Shown here: positions 46,994 through 58,415 of the stretch, piece after piece
Layout: each line of letters opens with the position of its first letter
How positions within the stretch are numbered: the first letter of the stretch is position 1
Assembly: GCA_031310005.1 (NCBI GenBank)
Contig: CM062385.1
Location: 1,922,001-1,986,000, forward strand
Source of the DNA: Dactylellina haptotyla
Taxonomy: Eukaryota > Ascomycota > Orbiliomycetes > Orbiliales > Orbiliaceae
Direction of reading: 5' to 3'
DNA length: 64,000 nucleotides
Notes under the pieces: generated by a model
The model's database searches: none
Told to the model about the DNA's origin: nothing
What the model saw: only the letters and a program-made list of their open reading frames with translations
Translations under genes and position numbers: made by a program

Positions 46994-47450
46994 CTGGAGG
47001 TGCAACTTGTCTGACGACATTTTATATAGAATTAGATCATCTGTGCAATGCATAATTCTTCTACTGTTTTATAAAGATTATAACATTCATGTTGCATTTC
47101 AACGTTAAGAATCTATGAGGTCTAATCAGTATGACGACATTAACGTTCAATATAGCTCAGAAATGAGCAGTATTTCTAGATTCCACGAATCCATGTACAT
47201 CAATTTTCTGCTCGTGGATCTCAAGCTCTTCCCTAGTCTTGTACCTAGATAAAGCTCGTCCCTATAGCCCTGAGTAAAATATAACCCTGCATAAGTCAAC
47301 ACGTTCCATATTCTCAATCAAATCTTCCCTTGTATCAAACCATATTTTACTTAACTCTACTGGTAACTCTAATTTATCTATATATCCGATAACAAATTTG
47401 AGTTAGCATGCTATTAGATGCCTGACTCGCACACAATGCGTCTAACCAAA
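46994..47450. other. Convergent intergenic spacer
   Basis: 3' ends meet here; AT-rich, nothing else seen. Confidence 0.45.
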
Positions 47451-48991
47451 TTAGCCACTATCACTTGCTTCGATATAACAATAGATTGGTTGAGAAGCTC
47501 CCGCCAGCTTCCACCAACAGAGCTTCCCGGAAAATATACGCACCATGACAGCTGAGAAATTTAAATCTTGATTCACAGTTTCATCGTTCTGAAATAAATC
47601 CTCTCGGCACAAACTTGCTGATATCGTCAGAAATATACCGATAGCAAACTCCTCCATGTCTTTAGCGAACTGGATCATCTCACTCGGATGCAAAACCATT
47701 TTTCGAAAAGACCGCAGTTGGTTATTGACGCTGGTATTCAAGTCTCTTGTGCTCTGGCGAAAGTCGGATATCGACCATTTACTCGAGACTCTAGTAACAT
47801 TAGATTAAATCCGACAAATGTCAAGATTACAGTGCTATCAATATGAGATTCAGGTCTTACTTGATATCAAGGCCGTGACCGTTAAGAAGGGCTAAAGAAT
47901 TTCTGGCGAAATCCAGCAGCACGATGCCGTGATCATCTGACTTTTCGTTTGTCAAGGAGCACAATGTCCCGCTGAACTGGGTTTTTAAAAATAGAGAAAC
48001 TGTGTCTGTTCCAAGTGGCATACAAGACCAGATTCCATTAGAATCGGCTATTTTTTTGGCAACGGAATTTTGTAGCGTGCGCCGAATCGTAGTTAGAAAT
48101 AACAAATCGCTCGACTGGAAAGATTTTCAACAGAACAAAACCAAGGACAAATAAAATACCTATATATCCGCTCACATCGTCGATTTCATTTCTTACACAT
48201 ATATCGCTCAAATCTGATGACTTCTTCTCACATTGTTTACACATTGCACTGGGGTCAATGCTAGCATAGGAGCACTAGTTGTGACCAAAATAGTGAGATT
48301 GGTCTTTCATCAGCTTCTTTCAAACATAGATATAATCAGATAAACAGGGTAGTACCTGAATCTTTTGTAGACAACACCGAAGGCAAGACCTGGCTTTTCT
48401 AACCTGGGCCCGGCTCTGTCGCTCCTGCTCGGTCATTTTCCGTCGCTTTGATTGTCTTCCCGGGAGAGAGAAAACCATGATACCGCTAGGGGTAGGATTC
48501 TTTCTCTTCCGACCGGGCTGGCTAGATATAGGTTGCATTACGGCAGGTTGGCGTGGAATAATCAAGGGTTGCGAGGCTACTGCCAATGGTGTAGTATCGG
48601 TTTCGAGCAAATTTGATCCAACGTTGTAGCTCGGTTCCTTACGCCCTTCGCCATTATTCGGAGACACCACTGAATACTCTGCTTCGATTTCTTCGATTTC
48701 TACGATTCGATTTAAAGCTGGAGAAGTCCTCATTGGCTCTGGAGTGTTGGTTTCTGCTAGTGCTGCTGTAAGCCAATCCGGATCGTCAAAGGAGAGAATA
48801 GAATCCATAGGATCGCTCTGCAGCATCCCTAGTTTCGTGTTTACATCATTTTGCTAAAGTTCTCTTTTAGTGTTGATTCTCCACGAGGCTGGCAAATTTC
48901 TTACCAGAAGGCTTTCAACGTAGGTTAACGGGTCATCTGTTGGCCAAAAGGAATCCGCCGGTATTTCTTGACTGTGAGTAAAGTTCGCCAT
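47451..48991 (-). CDS. Zn2Cys6 transcription factor (copy 1)
   Basis: Five exons: 48991-48905, 48817-48356, 48274-48176, 48114-47861 and 47790-47451, giving 413 residues, all phases consistent. The zinc cluster is built across the exon 2/3 junction: SCLRCCLQKIQ then C, ending MCKQC and later DIC (spacing C-x2-C-x6-C-x10-C-x2-C-x10-C). It is internal, after about 175 mostly disordered residues, with a basic lead-in (PGRQSKRRKMTEQERQSR). The C-terminal helical region is probably regulatory. It is paralogous to 51876-53670 (shared DDxDWLT, PGRxSKRRKMT, CLRC). Zn2Cys6 proteins bind CGG triplets. Its nearest candidate target is the adjacent monooxygenase. Confidence 0.8.
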
Positions 48992-49610
48992 ATTCCAGGG
49001 GTACCCAATATTGTCGATAGCGTAGGTTTATAAAAGACAGCAGAAACTTTACTATTTAAGTCAGTCGCGATCGTGGTAGAGACGGTGAAAGATGAGAATC
49101 GGGGCTCTCAACGTGCATAGGACCTCGAGCGGCCGTTTTTAAGGTACCCAAATCCAAGTCCCTGATCAGACTAAACCGTTTTAGGATAATCGGGAAGAAA
49201 GTATATCCCCCCTGAAAGGGCAATCGGGTAGAACAGTGCATATAGCTAGACCAATGATAAAGCTGTCTTTCCACCCAATCTTTCTGAGCGAACGAGGCTG
49301 AAGTTCAGCATTCACAAATGTGTTGGGATTTGTGGGAAGGACCTAAGCTCTGATCATGGTCCAGGCTCAAATCAAATACGATATATATGGATGCACAGAG
49401 GCATTCGATCTGTCCACTAGTAATGGGACACTTAGACATCGGGGTTCATCCAGCTGAAATTGATGTGTCTTAATTTTATATATTGTAAATACGATACGTC
49501 CGTCTCCGTTTTCATTAAAGGTATTATATATTATATTAGTTAGGAGCGGAGTAGATTGTATTCCAAGCCCACTCCAAAGCGCAGCTGATATCCCAATAGT
49601 ATAGCGCACC
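48992..49610. other. Intergenic
   Basis: Upstream of regulator 1 and downstream of the monooxygenase. No gene seen. Confidence 0.45.
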
Positions 49611-50918
49611 TTAGGGTTTGGAAGTAGATCCCTCCGGGACATTTTTATCATGTTGCTCTCCATCTTCGAAGACAGGGTACTTGGGTAATGGAAAATCATC
49701 ATCATTGCCGCCGTTTTCATCACCAAAGAAAAGTGAGGCGATTCGATTCGCCAGCCATGGCCGAGCCGCAATCTGGGAGATGGTAGACAAACCAGTCTGC
49801 AGTAACCATCTCTTCCATGCAGTATCAGGGTGAGCAACCCCTGGAACAAACCACGGTATTTCCTGCGTTTCCTCTACAAAAGGTCGAAATAATTTTTCAT
49901 ATGCGTCCAGCGCTTCTGAGGGATGTTCGCCCTCGCCAAGCTTACTTAACTCGCCAGCGAGCACGTAAGCCCCGTTAATAGCAAGCGAGGTTCCCATTCC
50001 AGTGAGCGGTGTTGGCGCATAGGCGGTGTCCCCCAAACAAATAACCCGGCCGGTTGACCATTTATCCATTTTTATCTGCTGCATCGGCTGGAAGTAGAAA
50101 TCTGGAGCCTTTTCGATGGAATCTAGAAGCCGTTGAGCTTGCCAACCAGCATCCGCGAACTCCTTTCTCAAAAGTTGTTCTTGTGTTTGTCGATCTCCAC
50201 GACAAGCTTCCAACCACGCGCTCTTCTGACCTTCATTCAAAGGCATGCGCGTGAACATCGCCCTGGTGGTGCCGTAAGGATCAGGTCGCAAAGTAATAAT
50301 TCTTGAATTTAAGGCCATATAAACATTCCACCAATCGTTGTCGCTCGAAATACGTGGAACGGTCCAGTATACCGCGAACATGTTTTTATCAGCCACTTTG
50401 ACGGATTCCTGAGGAAAACACTGCTTTCTCAGTTTTGACCATTGACCATCTGCGATAACCAAGAGGTCGTAGGTTTCCACCTGGCCGGTGCTCAGTTCAA
50501 CTTTCACCGCCTCGTTATCATTCGATATAACTTGCTTGACAGTGGTGCCGAAGAGATAGTTGACGTTCGGATGATCCTTCGTGGCGTCGTAGAAAACCGC
50601 CGCAAGATCTCCACGCAGGATTTCGAATTCAGAGGTGAAGCTGTGAGACGAACCCTCTTTCACGGGCAACGCGGCAAACGGCCTCCCGTTCGCGTCGATG
50701 AACTGGGTACCTTTCTCTGTTGTGTTGTGCGCCAGGATGGCTTCCACCAAGCCCATCTTCTTGATAACCTTCCTGGCGCTGCCTTGGATATCGACATTTT
50801 GCCCGTGTGGAAGGAGGGTGTTGCTTTTCTCCACAGTGGTGATTCGCGCCCCGGCTTTCGCTAAGAACCAGGCTAGTGACGGCCCGGCGATACCTGCTCC
50901 GCTAATGAGAACACGCAT
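49611..50918 (-). CDS. FAD-dependent monooxygenase (PHBH/TetX type)
   Basis: Single exon, 435 residues. The ATG at 50918 is chosen because it places the Rossmann dinucleotide motif VLISGAGIAGPSLAWFLA at residues 3-20. Other group A flavin monooxygenase signatures: the mid-protein DG motif VIADGQWSKLRKQ, and the GD motif VICLGDTAYAPTPLTGMG with a following AINGAYVLAGEL. RGDLAAVFYDA is also typical. These enzymes hydroxylate aromatic or polyketide-like substrates using NAD(P)H and O2; the substrate here is unknown. No signal peptide. It is flanked on both sides by paralogous Zn2Cys6 regulators on the same strand. Confidence 0.9.
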   Translation of the reverse strand: MRVLISGAGIAGPSLAWFLAKAGARITTVEKSNTLLPHGQNVDIQGSARKVIKKMGLVEAILAHNTTEKGTQFIDANGRPFAALPVKEGSSHSFTSEFEILRGDLAAVFYDATKDHPNVNYLFGTTVKQVISNDNEAVKVELSTGQVETYDLLVIADGQWSKLRKQCFPQESVKVADKNMFAVYWTVPRISSDNDWWNVYMALNSRIITLRPDPYGTTRAMFTRMPLNEGQKSAWLEACRGDRQTQEQLLRKEFADAGWQAQRLLDSIEKAPDFYFQPMQQIKMDKWSTGRVICLGDTAYAPTPLTGMGTSLAINGAYVLAGELSKLGEGEHPSEALDAYEKLFRPFVEETQEIPWFVPGVAHPDTAWKRWLLQTGLSTISQIAARPWLANRIASLFFGDENGGNDDDFPLPKYPVFEDGEQHDKNVPEGSTSKP

Positions 50919-50956
50919 TCCGACTGTGATGCGGGCTGAGGTAACAACTTTAAATT

Positions 50957-50972
50957 TATAAATCGATTTATA
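50957..50972. promoter_or_regulatory. 16-bp perfect palindrome in monooxygenase promoter
   Basis: TATAAATCGATTTATA reads the same on both strands, 39 bp before the ATG. It may act as the TATA box and/or a dimer operator. Confidence 0.45.
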
Positions 50973-51184
50973 GGTTATAATCTTGCTCGTCTTGTGCCTT
51001 GCGTTAAAGAATGCCACTTATCGTAGTAAAAGTCTTGGTGTCCTGCTTGGCTTTTTATTCAACTTATATACTCACTGAAACGATATTCGATATATTCAGG
51101 TGTTCGTCCCACCACATGAAATCTATGACCTCATGACTTGAAATACTAGATAACGGTAGTTTGTTTACTCATCCCAGGCACTTC

Positions 51185-51212
51185 AGAACCCGACCACGCG
51201 TCGCCGGGTTCT
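51185..51212. promoter_or_regulatory. Candidate Zn2Cys6 operator, everted CCG-N12-CGG
   Basis: Perfect 8-bp arms AGAACCCG and CGGGTTCT are separated by 12 bp, so CCG and CGG triplets face outwards. Zn2Cys6 dimers recognise such spaced triplets. It lies about 270 bp before the monooxygenase ATG. Confidence 0.45.
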
Positions 51213-51875
51213 AATAAACACCGAACTTGCCAAAACCGAATGTAACGTTTAACACCTGTCGGTATTGAAGAACTAGTGCCGGGACCGCCTTATGCTCCGG
51301 TCGCTTGAACGTGTCGCGATCGGGGTGGTTGAGAGGTGCCGGAAATCCGTGGGATGTGCGTTGACAGCATGCAAAGTGAGCTTCGATGTCCCAACACAAG
51401 CCCCAACGAAGGCAGATTTAACGCGCATATATGAGTCGCTTGAATATGGGCTGTGCTTCTTCAAGCTAGTTGATTCAAGTAAATATATCCAACCTTTCTA
51501 TTGAGCGTGTATGCGGCCTTGAATTAAAATCATGTGCTCTTTCCCTTTATACGCATACCCCTCCCAAAGCTTAGCCAGGCCCGGGCTTTGGGTGGAGTGG
51601 GTGTATTTCGCACTGAAACCTTTGAACCATTTCAAGTAACCTACACGAAATAGAATGATTATAGCCACCAGATAATCACTGCTAGTCTTGTGGTCCTCCA
51701 TCCGGTTAGCACGACTGTCGATACGATTTAAACACCCCATTAAATACTCATAGTGGACCCAGAAACATGTATGTCTCTCTTGGAGATGCGCCGACCGGCT
51801 AAATAGAGATTTCAGTTGTTCCCCAACGAAAGAATGGTACCTCTGGACGCGATACCGCGTTTCCCAGCACAGCTT

Positions 51876-53670
51876 CTATGAAATTGGAATGGTCAGCTTA
51901 CGTAGTAGTATAGAGGATCGCAGGTCAGATGTCAAACAACTGACTTGGAACGGAGAAGCTTCCTGTGATATTGGTTTCTGCTGGACGCACACTCTAATTC
52001 CTGCCTCAATGTGATTTTTGAGCGAAACTCTGTCTGGCTCGATGTGCTCATTCCACAGTCTTCTAAGACCATCACTAGAGTCTTGAGTGGGGTCTTCACC
52101 AGAGCTGATTGCTGAATTCTTCGTAAATTTTGCTACCGCGTTCTCTATAAATACTTTTGTGGCGTTGAGTTTGAAGGCTTCTGGATATATGATATCTTCT
52201 ATAGAATCGTCTGCAAATTCTTCTGTGGAATCCTCTCGGGGAGTATCCCCAGCTATTAGACAGAGAGTATCTAAGGCGAACCAGGCGGCTGCCAGTCGTA
52301 ACGATAGTTCGACAACATCTTCTGGTGGTATCCGTCTGCTACGCAACTTTGAGATCATGCTATTTGCCCCAGTTATAGCCGAAGAGAGCAGTTTGGAGAT
52401 AAATTCTGGGTTGAGTAACGTCCTATATCGCTGCTTTTTAGTTATAGGGCATAAGTAGGATAGAAAAATCATTTGCTAAAAGCTGATTACTTACCCATTT
52501 GATAATAACAGTGACAGAAGCGGATCTTCTTTGCGTCGTATCAAAACCATCTCTTGTGGGGGATGGTGAATATCACCGACGCATTGCTGTCCGTCTTCAC
52601 AATAAACTGCTACAATTCGAATCAGTAAATTTCGTATAGAACAAAACAGGTTCGTTTTATAACAAAATGCCGGTCAATAAACCTACATTTTTCATATCTT
52701 AATTGAAGTAAGAGAGGGACTACAAGATCACGCAATTTCTCTATTGCCTTTCCCTTTAAACATTTTTTAAAGTCTATTCCGCGTTCCAACTCCGTTTATT
52801 AACCTTTTGCGTCGAGAGAAACATAGGTATATAACGCACCTATATTTGTAGTTATATTGTCAATATCAAAACGAACACAGATGCTAGTGATTCCTCTTAT
52901 TTGTTTATCGCAGTGGGCGCATGCTTCGTAAGGCCTCTCTGGAGCAAAGGAACACTAGAACCGCAGTTTAGTCATTCGAATTAATCGATCATCAATCGCG
53001 ACTCGGGCTCCATGTTGCGACTGCGGAGTTACCTTTTGTTTCCGAAGACTGCATCGTAAACAAGCTTTCGCTTTGAGAACCTCCCTTCGGCTCTGTCTCT
53101 CCAACGGTGTCATTTTTCTTCTCTTTGATCCGCGACCGGGCTGGGAAAAGGTCATAAACCCTTCCGAGGGTGCAGGGCGTTTGCCTTTCCTACCGGATTT
53201 AACTGTAACTAGCTCCAGTACAACGGGTAGCCTTGAGATCACCAATGACGAGGGTTCTCTCTCTAATCTGGTAGCGGAAGGTTGGCCGCTGAATTGGAGT
53301 ATCTGTTGACCATTTCTCGTGTACTGGAAGTTGCTTGGGGTCTCACAGTGACCAAGAACTGAGTTCGGTTTCGACTCGTCGAATTCCAAAATCCTATTGG
53401 AAGTCTCCAAGGTGTCGTTGGATCCTGGCGCTGGACTCATTGATCTCAAGATAGTGGTAAGCCAGTCGGCGTCGTCGAACCACTCTGTATTTCCGGCGCC
53501 GGCGGGACTCGAGATTGACCCCAGAAATGCTTCAGAGTCCTGGTGTTCAAATATTCGGTTAAAATGTGATTTAAACCACATAGTGTTAATAAAGGGGGGG
53601 GATATACACTTACCACGAACCCTTCGGGATCGAAATGACTGTCCGGCGATGGTACCGAAAGCTCGTTCAT
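51876..53670 (-). CDS. Zn2Cys6 transcription factor (copy 2)
   Basis: Six exons: 53670-53614, 53539-53033, 52954-52840, 52773-52687, 52609-52495 and 52422-51876, giving 475 residues, all phases consistent. Zinc cluster at the exon 2/3 junction: ACLRCSLRKQK then C, EACAHC and SIC, spacing C-x2-C-x6-C-x9-C-x2-C-x9-C. It lies after about 175 residues, preceded by PGRGSKRRKMTPLERQSR. The C-terminal region is helical (LSLRLAAAWFALDTLCLI). Copy 1 has its cluster split at the same place, phase 0. Expected role: activator or repressor of the neighbouring monooxygenase. Confidence 0.82.
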
Positions 53671-54974
53671 TGCTTTGTGAGACAATGTATAGCGCGAGAC
53701 TGGGAGCTTGAACAGCGCTAGCAGGATAGCTTCACCTAGAGGTTTCTTTTTGACATTACAAACTTTCTCAAAGATTTCTAGACGTGTAGTGGTCGATGGG
53801 AAATGTGAACATAGGTTGGATCCAGACGTCTAGAAGAGAATATACTCGAATGTATGCGTAATGTTCCGACGGCCTTCCAATTGTTCCTGTCGCCGTGGCT
53901 TCGGCAGAACTGGGATTAGAATTCCGGGGTTTCGGCGATCAAAATTGCAAGGATCCCATTGCACTATTGTAAATGCAATGATGTTCAACAACACGAGCTT
54001 TCGAACATCGAGTGTATTTCGAAGACAGAAAGAAAAGAAACTACCGGGATACTTATCTAGTTTAAGAAACAGGGCAAGAACAAACCCTTTTGAGAGATAT
54101 GCCTTTAATTCTATATTGTGAAATTGACGAAATGGCGGGAATTATTCAATTCGAATATCTAAATCTACTAATTTGGCAGTCTAGGTTACGCTACGATACT
54201 GCCTATTCGCCTGTATTCTGTTTCTCGTGTAATACGAAGGCTTATGCTAGCAGGCTATATCGCCCTGTCAAATATTGCTGAGTCGGAGTAAGACGGACAT
54301 CTTTGACAAACATATTTTGCTAGCATATGAGTATTTGCTACAACGCAAAGTGTGCGCGTGTGGCTAGCGGCGCGCCTGGACTTGGAAAGGGGAAGCATTA
54401 ATCTTTAAGGTTTGAAGACGATAATCACAGAGTATGAACTTGTTAAAGTGGATGTCCACCTTTTGAGGTCCACAATATATTCCTAATGTGGGTCACCTAT
54501 ATTTGACTTCAACGCAGCTGCGCGCAGGATGTCAATCCGCGTCTGTATCTGGACTATTACCGTTAACTGGTTTCCGGGATTCCACCATCGGATCGATAAA
54601 CTGACCACGACGGCCTTCAAACCGGGTACTAAAGCATTGGTAATGACGGGAAATACGCTGTGGAGCTAGAAAAGAGATTACATCACTTTAGCTTCCCTAA
54701 ATCCCGCGGAGGGAGTCTGTGTTGTCGACCTTGGAAATGCCACAGTTACTAGCCGTTTGTGGAGTTATGTTCAGCCTTACACCGGAATGTATCTTGCAAT
54801 CCTGTCTATATTATTGACTGAGGAACTGGTACGGGCATCGATAACCAAAGTTTTTAAACCTCTGAATCGCCGTGTTCTGAGGAATTTTACATTTTATCAT
54901 TTGCGTGCGAATTTTAAACTTTGCTGTATCGACAACGACAAACCACACATTTCGATCCCGCGAAACGCCACAAC
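53671..54974. other. Intergenic
   Basis: 1.3 kb between divergent genes. Small frames here have no support; should hold both promoters. Confidence 0.4.
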
Positions 54975-56230
54975 ATGCAGATACTGATCGGAACACTCTT
55001 CCTCTCGCTCGCTACGCAGGCTTTGGCCGCCGCGGTTTTAGAAGAGCGTGCGCAATGTAATGCCGATAACTGCCTTCGAAATCTTAGGGACCAGCGATAC
55101 AGTTCTAGCGCTAGTGTATTCTGTTCTGAATGGCTTCGCTCTACACTTACGAATACAATTTCAGTTCTTTCAACAGTCTCAGTAACTGCCACTATTACTC
55201 CTCCCCATGCGACGGTAACTAGTGTTTCGTCTTCGTAAGTTATGCAAAACTTAACTCTAAATTTCGAGGATATTCCTTGAACACCATCTGACTGGCGGAA
55301 AACCTTAGAATTCAGACGATCACTGCCACGATTACACAGACTACTACTATCACCGCTCCCAATGGCGGTGGTGGGATGACGATAATAAAAAGGGAGATTA
55401 TCGGATATCCAGCTTGGCTTTCGGCTACCTATCCAGCAACTAGAGTCAGCAGCGCGTGTTCTTGCTTCATCTCCGACGCAAATCCACCTTTCCCAGCTAC
55501 AACGACCGTAACTGCCACTAACATTTTGAGCGTAACGGTAAGATATTCAATCTCAGAACACAGTCCATGTCATCACTCCCAACTAACCTATTTTCCCTTT
55601 AGATAACACTGCCCACAGTCACCGATACCATTACGTCTGTAGTCCCTACTCAGAGTACCAGCACTGCTACTTCAATCGTCACCGCCACCGTCTGCGAGAC
55701 TCCGCGCATCCTAGCTAGCGGTCTGTGCTACGATCTGCGAAGTGACGAAAATAACTGCGGTGCAGTAGGATATCAGGTAAATATTCACTCTGCTCCGATC
55801 AAATATGTAGACTACGCTAACAACTCTATGTGAACAACAGTGCGCCAACGGTGCAACATGTGCGAACGGAATCTGTACAAAGGGTTCATGTTCAACAAAC
55901 CCCAGCACCTTTAGATGCGACGCCGCCGGTACCAATGATGGCTGTTTCTGTTGGGTCAGCACCGATGGATATGGGTTCTGCGGAGGCAGCTCTGGCTCTT
56001 GCAGCGTACAATGCCCTGGTGGATCATCTTCTGAGTGCCCTCTAGGACAACTTTGCGTGGTAGTCTCCGTGTGTGGAGGCTCTGGGAGAACCTGTGTTAA
56101 ATCGCCAAATACTTGCAATAACGGATCAGCGGCACTGAAGTTATTCAAGAAACGTGCTAAGCCAGTTCAGGTAAAGCGAAGTGGCATAATCGAGGGTGAT
56201 GGCACTTCTTGGTGGGTTGCTGCACACTGA
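54975..56230 (+). CDS. Secreted Cys/Thr-rich protein (paralog of 62805-64000)
   Basis: Four exons: 54975-55234, 55309-55537, 55603-55776 and 55841-56230, 350 residues with canonical junctions. Signal peptide MQILIGTLFLSLATQALA. Module 1 is QCNADNCLRNLRDQR with a later FCSEWLRS. A Ser/Thr/Val-rich, probably O-glycosylated region includes TYPATRVSSACSCFI. The C-terminal module of about 110 residues has about 18 cysteines, EGF/knottin-like in density (CANGATCANGICTKGSC). The last residues are basic. Module 1 and the SSACSC motif recur in the right-edge gene. Likely wall-associated or effector-like; unknown binding partner. Confidence 0.8.
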
Positions 56231-57212
56231 TGGCGGTCCGACGGAAACTTGTCAGGGATTTTTCAATCTTAAAGCATTTTGATACAGCATCCAAATATTT
56301 CGTAATACTAATATATTCTTTCTGTATGACAAAAATTATAATGAAATAAATTTGCATAAGGCATTGTTCTCATCTTCCTCCTGCTCGCTACAATACCACT
56401 TTGCCTTATCAAAGCTTCTCCGTTGCCTTGTGGGGATGGGATTCGGGCCACTAGCCTCAGCCGCACCGATTCCTAGAAGCGAGAAACACAGCAGAATCCA
56501 GTATGCGGATTAGACGACAGCTCTCAATTCCAGACTTCTGATCTATACTGAGATAGGCAGCGGAATTCTTTCGGTTTGTCGATATAACCTCGCTTGACGG
56601 ATTAACTACCTGAAAAGAGATAAATCAGCGTGGAACGACGCACTCTTAAAGATTTGCCTTGGTGCTCGTGTCGCGAAAGTATTATTTTCATTTTGAGAGC
56701 AAGTCCTGAAGTGGATGGAACTGAAAAGTAGTACTACCGGCTCTATTCTCGTTTGAATACCTGCCCGAGGGTTATTGAGAAACGTCTGGTTGATTCAAGT
56801 AGGTGTACAGTTGACCGGTTGAATGAAATCAGCCATTCCTATTTGGGAAATTTCACCGTTTTCGCCAGTCTCGGTGCCGAGACTGCGTTTTCGCTCACTC
56901 TTATTGGCTAAAGACTGGACCAACACCATGAGAATATTCTCCACCAGCGACAATAATGATTTTGAAGGCAGGCGCAGGGTGAGGCTTATTCACTTATTTG
57001 AGAATTGAAGATAGTTTGATAATGAAATTCGTTTTCGATCGAAATATATACATCTAGGACTATCTATCCAGGGACTATTCACAGGAAAACAATGTGACTA
57101 CGAACGGTACGATAAAGAATTTCTCCGCCTGCAGATATGCATATGTTAAGCTGCCAGAGCATTTGCCTCTTCTTCCTTTCCAGCCTTCGTAGCCAGTTTG
57201 AACCTTAGTTAC
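56231..57212. other. Convergent intergenic spacer
   Basis: 1 kb between converging 3' ends; nothing supported. Confidence 0.45.
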
Positions 57213-58415
57213 TTAGGCTCTGAACTTGCGAGCCTGTCGGCCATAGCTCTGGTATGGGTTACCACCAGTCTGTTGACCGTTCTGATATTGGTTGTTACCG
57301 GTTGGCTGTCCAGATTGCTGGTTGTTGCTCTGAGCTGGCTGGTTGTTACGGTTCTGATTGTAGTAGTTATTGTAGTAGTTCTTATAGTAGTTATTGTACC
57401 ACTCTCGGTAGGCAGTCTGGTAGTCAGTATTGCCAGTGCGCTGGGCTTGCTGGTTATTGTTTTGGTTGTTATTCTGGTTAGAATTCTGGTTGGTAGTCTG
57501 ACTGGGAGTTTGCTGGTTGTTGCTTGGTGTTTCGCCATTGGGGCGAGCAGCCTGTGGACGACTGGCACCACCTTGGAAGTAGTCGGTATGGGTGTTCGGG
57601 ACAGTTCCGTTGTCATCAGTAGGCTCATTGACGGGTTGAGGGTTGAACTTGGGGTTTCTGTTCGTACCGTCGTTCAATTGAAGGACGGGAACAGCACCAA
57701 TTTGCTGGGAGACACGAGGACCTGGGATTGGGTAGCGTTGAGCGCCTTGGAGGTTGAACACTATACCAGGGTTCTGGTTGGTGTATTGCTGTTGAATAAC
57801 AACACCCTGAGGATTTTCTTTGGCAGTTCCATCGGTAATGTCAAGGTTGACACAAGAGGGATATATCTGGGCTCCGTTTTGCTGATAACCGAACATAAGG
57901 GCAATCATCTCGTGGCGCATGAGATACTGGCCACTCTTGATGTTCTTTGGAAGCTGGATGTGCCACTCATAACCTTGCTTTCGAAGAAGGTCGGTTGCCC
58001 AGTTGTTGGGACCGAGGATGCCAGCTTCGTCGATTTTAAACCAGGTAAGCTGGGATCCAACGGCCTTGGTGCAATCACCGCCGCAATCAGCGAGATAGGT
58101 CATGATTGGGCCCTGGTGGTTCGACTGCCATCTGCTCCAGCGGAACGTGATTTTGGCACCGGCTTTCGCCTTTGCGATACCCTGAGTTCCCTTGGCATTG
58201 GTCTTGCAAACCATGCCGGGGCCATCTAAGACCCTCATTGGGTAGTCAGTGTTCTTGTTTCTGGTATCCCAAGGTTGCATGATGCTGTTTGCATTCGGGG
58301 CCATGAAGGGATCAAATCCATTGTAGGTTTGGCCGTCTATAACAAGCTCTTTAATATAAGCATGCCCCATCACCGAGCTAGCGGCACCAAGGAGAGTAAG
58401 CAAAGTGAGTTGCAT
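57213..58415 (-). CDS. AA9 lytic polysaccharide monooxygenase with Gln/Asn/Tyr-rich tail
   Basis: Single exon, 400 residues. The ATG at 58415 starts the signal peptide MQLTLLTLLGAASSVMG, leaving His18 as mature His1. The catalytic domain (18 to about 230) has GFDPFMAPNANSIMQPWD, second copper His in WQSNHQGPIMTYLADC, LTWFKIDEAGI, and axial Tyr in AQIYPSC. Oddity: the second-sphere His that precedes this Tyr by 11 residues in typical AA9 (ALH) is Met here (ALMFG). Residues about 255-395 are Gln/Asn-rich with a Tyr/Asn block (REWYNNYYKNYYNNYY), with no CBM1 and no GPI signal. Secreted, presumably acts on plant or fungal wall polysaccharide. Confidence 0.92.
   Translation of the reverse strand: MQLTLLTLLGAASSVMGHAYIKELVIDGQTYNGFDPFMAPNANSIMQPWDTRNKNTDYPMRVLDGPGMVCKTNAKGTQGIAKAKAGAKITFRWSRWQSNHQGPIMTYLADCGGDCTKAVGSQLTWFKIDEAGILGPNNWATDLLRKQGYEWHIQLPKNIKSGQYLMRHEMIALMFGYQQNGAQIYPSCVNLDITDGTAKENPQGVVIQQQYTNQNPGIVFNLQGAQRYPIPGPRVSQQIGAVPVLQLNDGTNRNPKFNPQPVNEPTDDNGTVPNTHTDYFQGGASRPQAARPNGETPSNNQQTPSQTTNQNSNQNNNQNNNQQAQRTGNTDYQTAYREWYNNYYKNYYNNYYNQNRNNQPAQSNNQQSGQPTGNNQYQNGQQTGGNPYQSYGRQARKFRA

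Larger units (their letters stand above)
50919..51875. other. Intergenic regulatory interval
   Basis: Nearly 1 kb between regulator 2 and the monooxygenase, both minus strand. Contains the two symmetric sites listed separately; no coding frame supported. Confidence 0.45.

Noticed and set aside
57198-58229. 343-codon plus-strand frame opposite the second AA9
   Set aside because: Long Val/Leu runs are the reverse complement of Gln/Asn codons, so the apparent membrane protein is an artefact.
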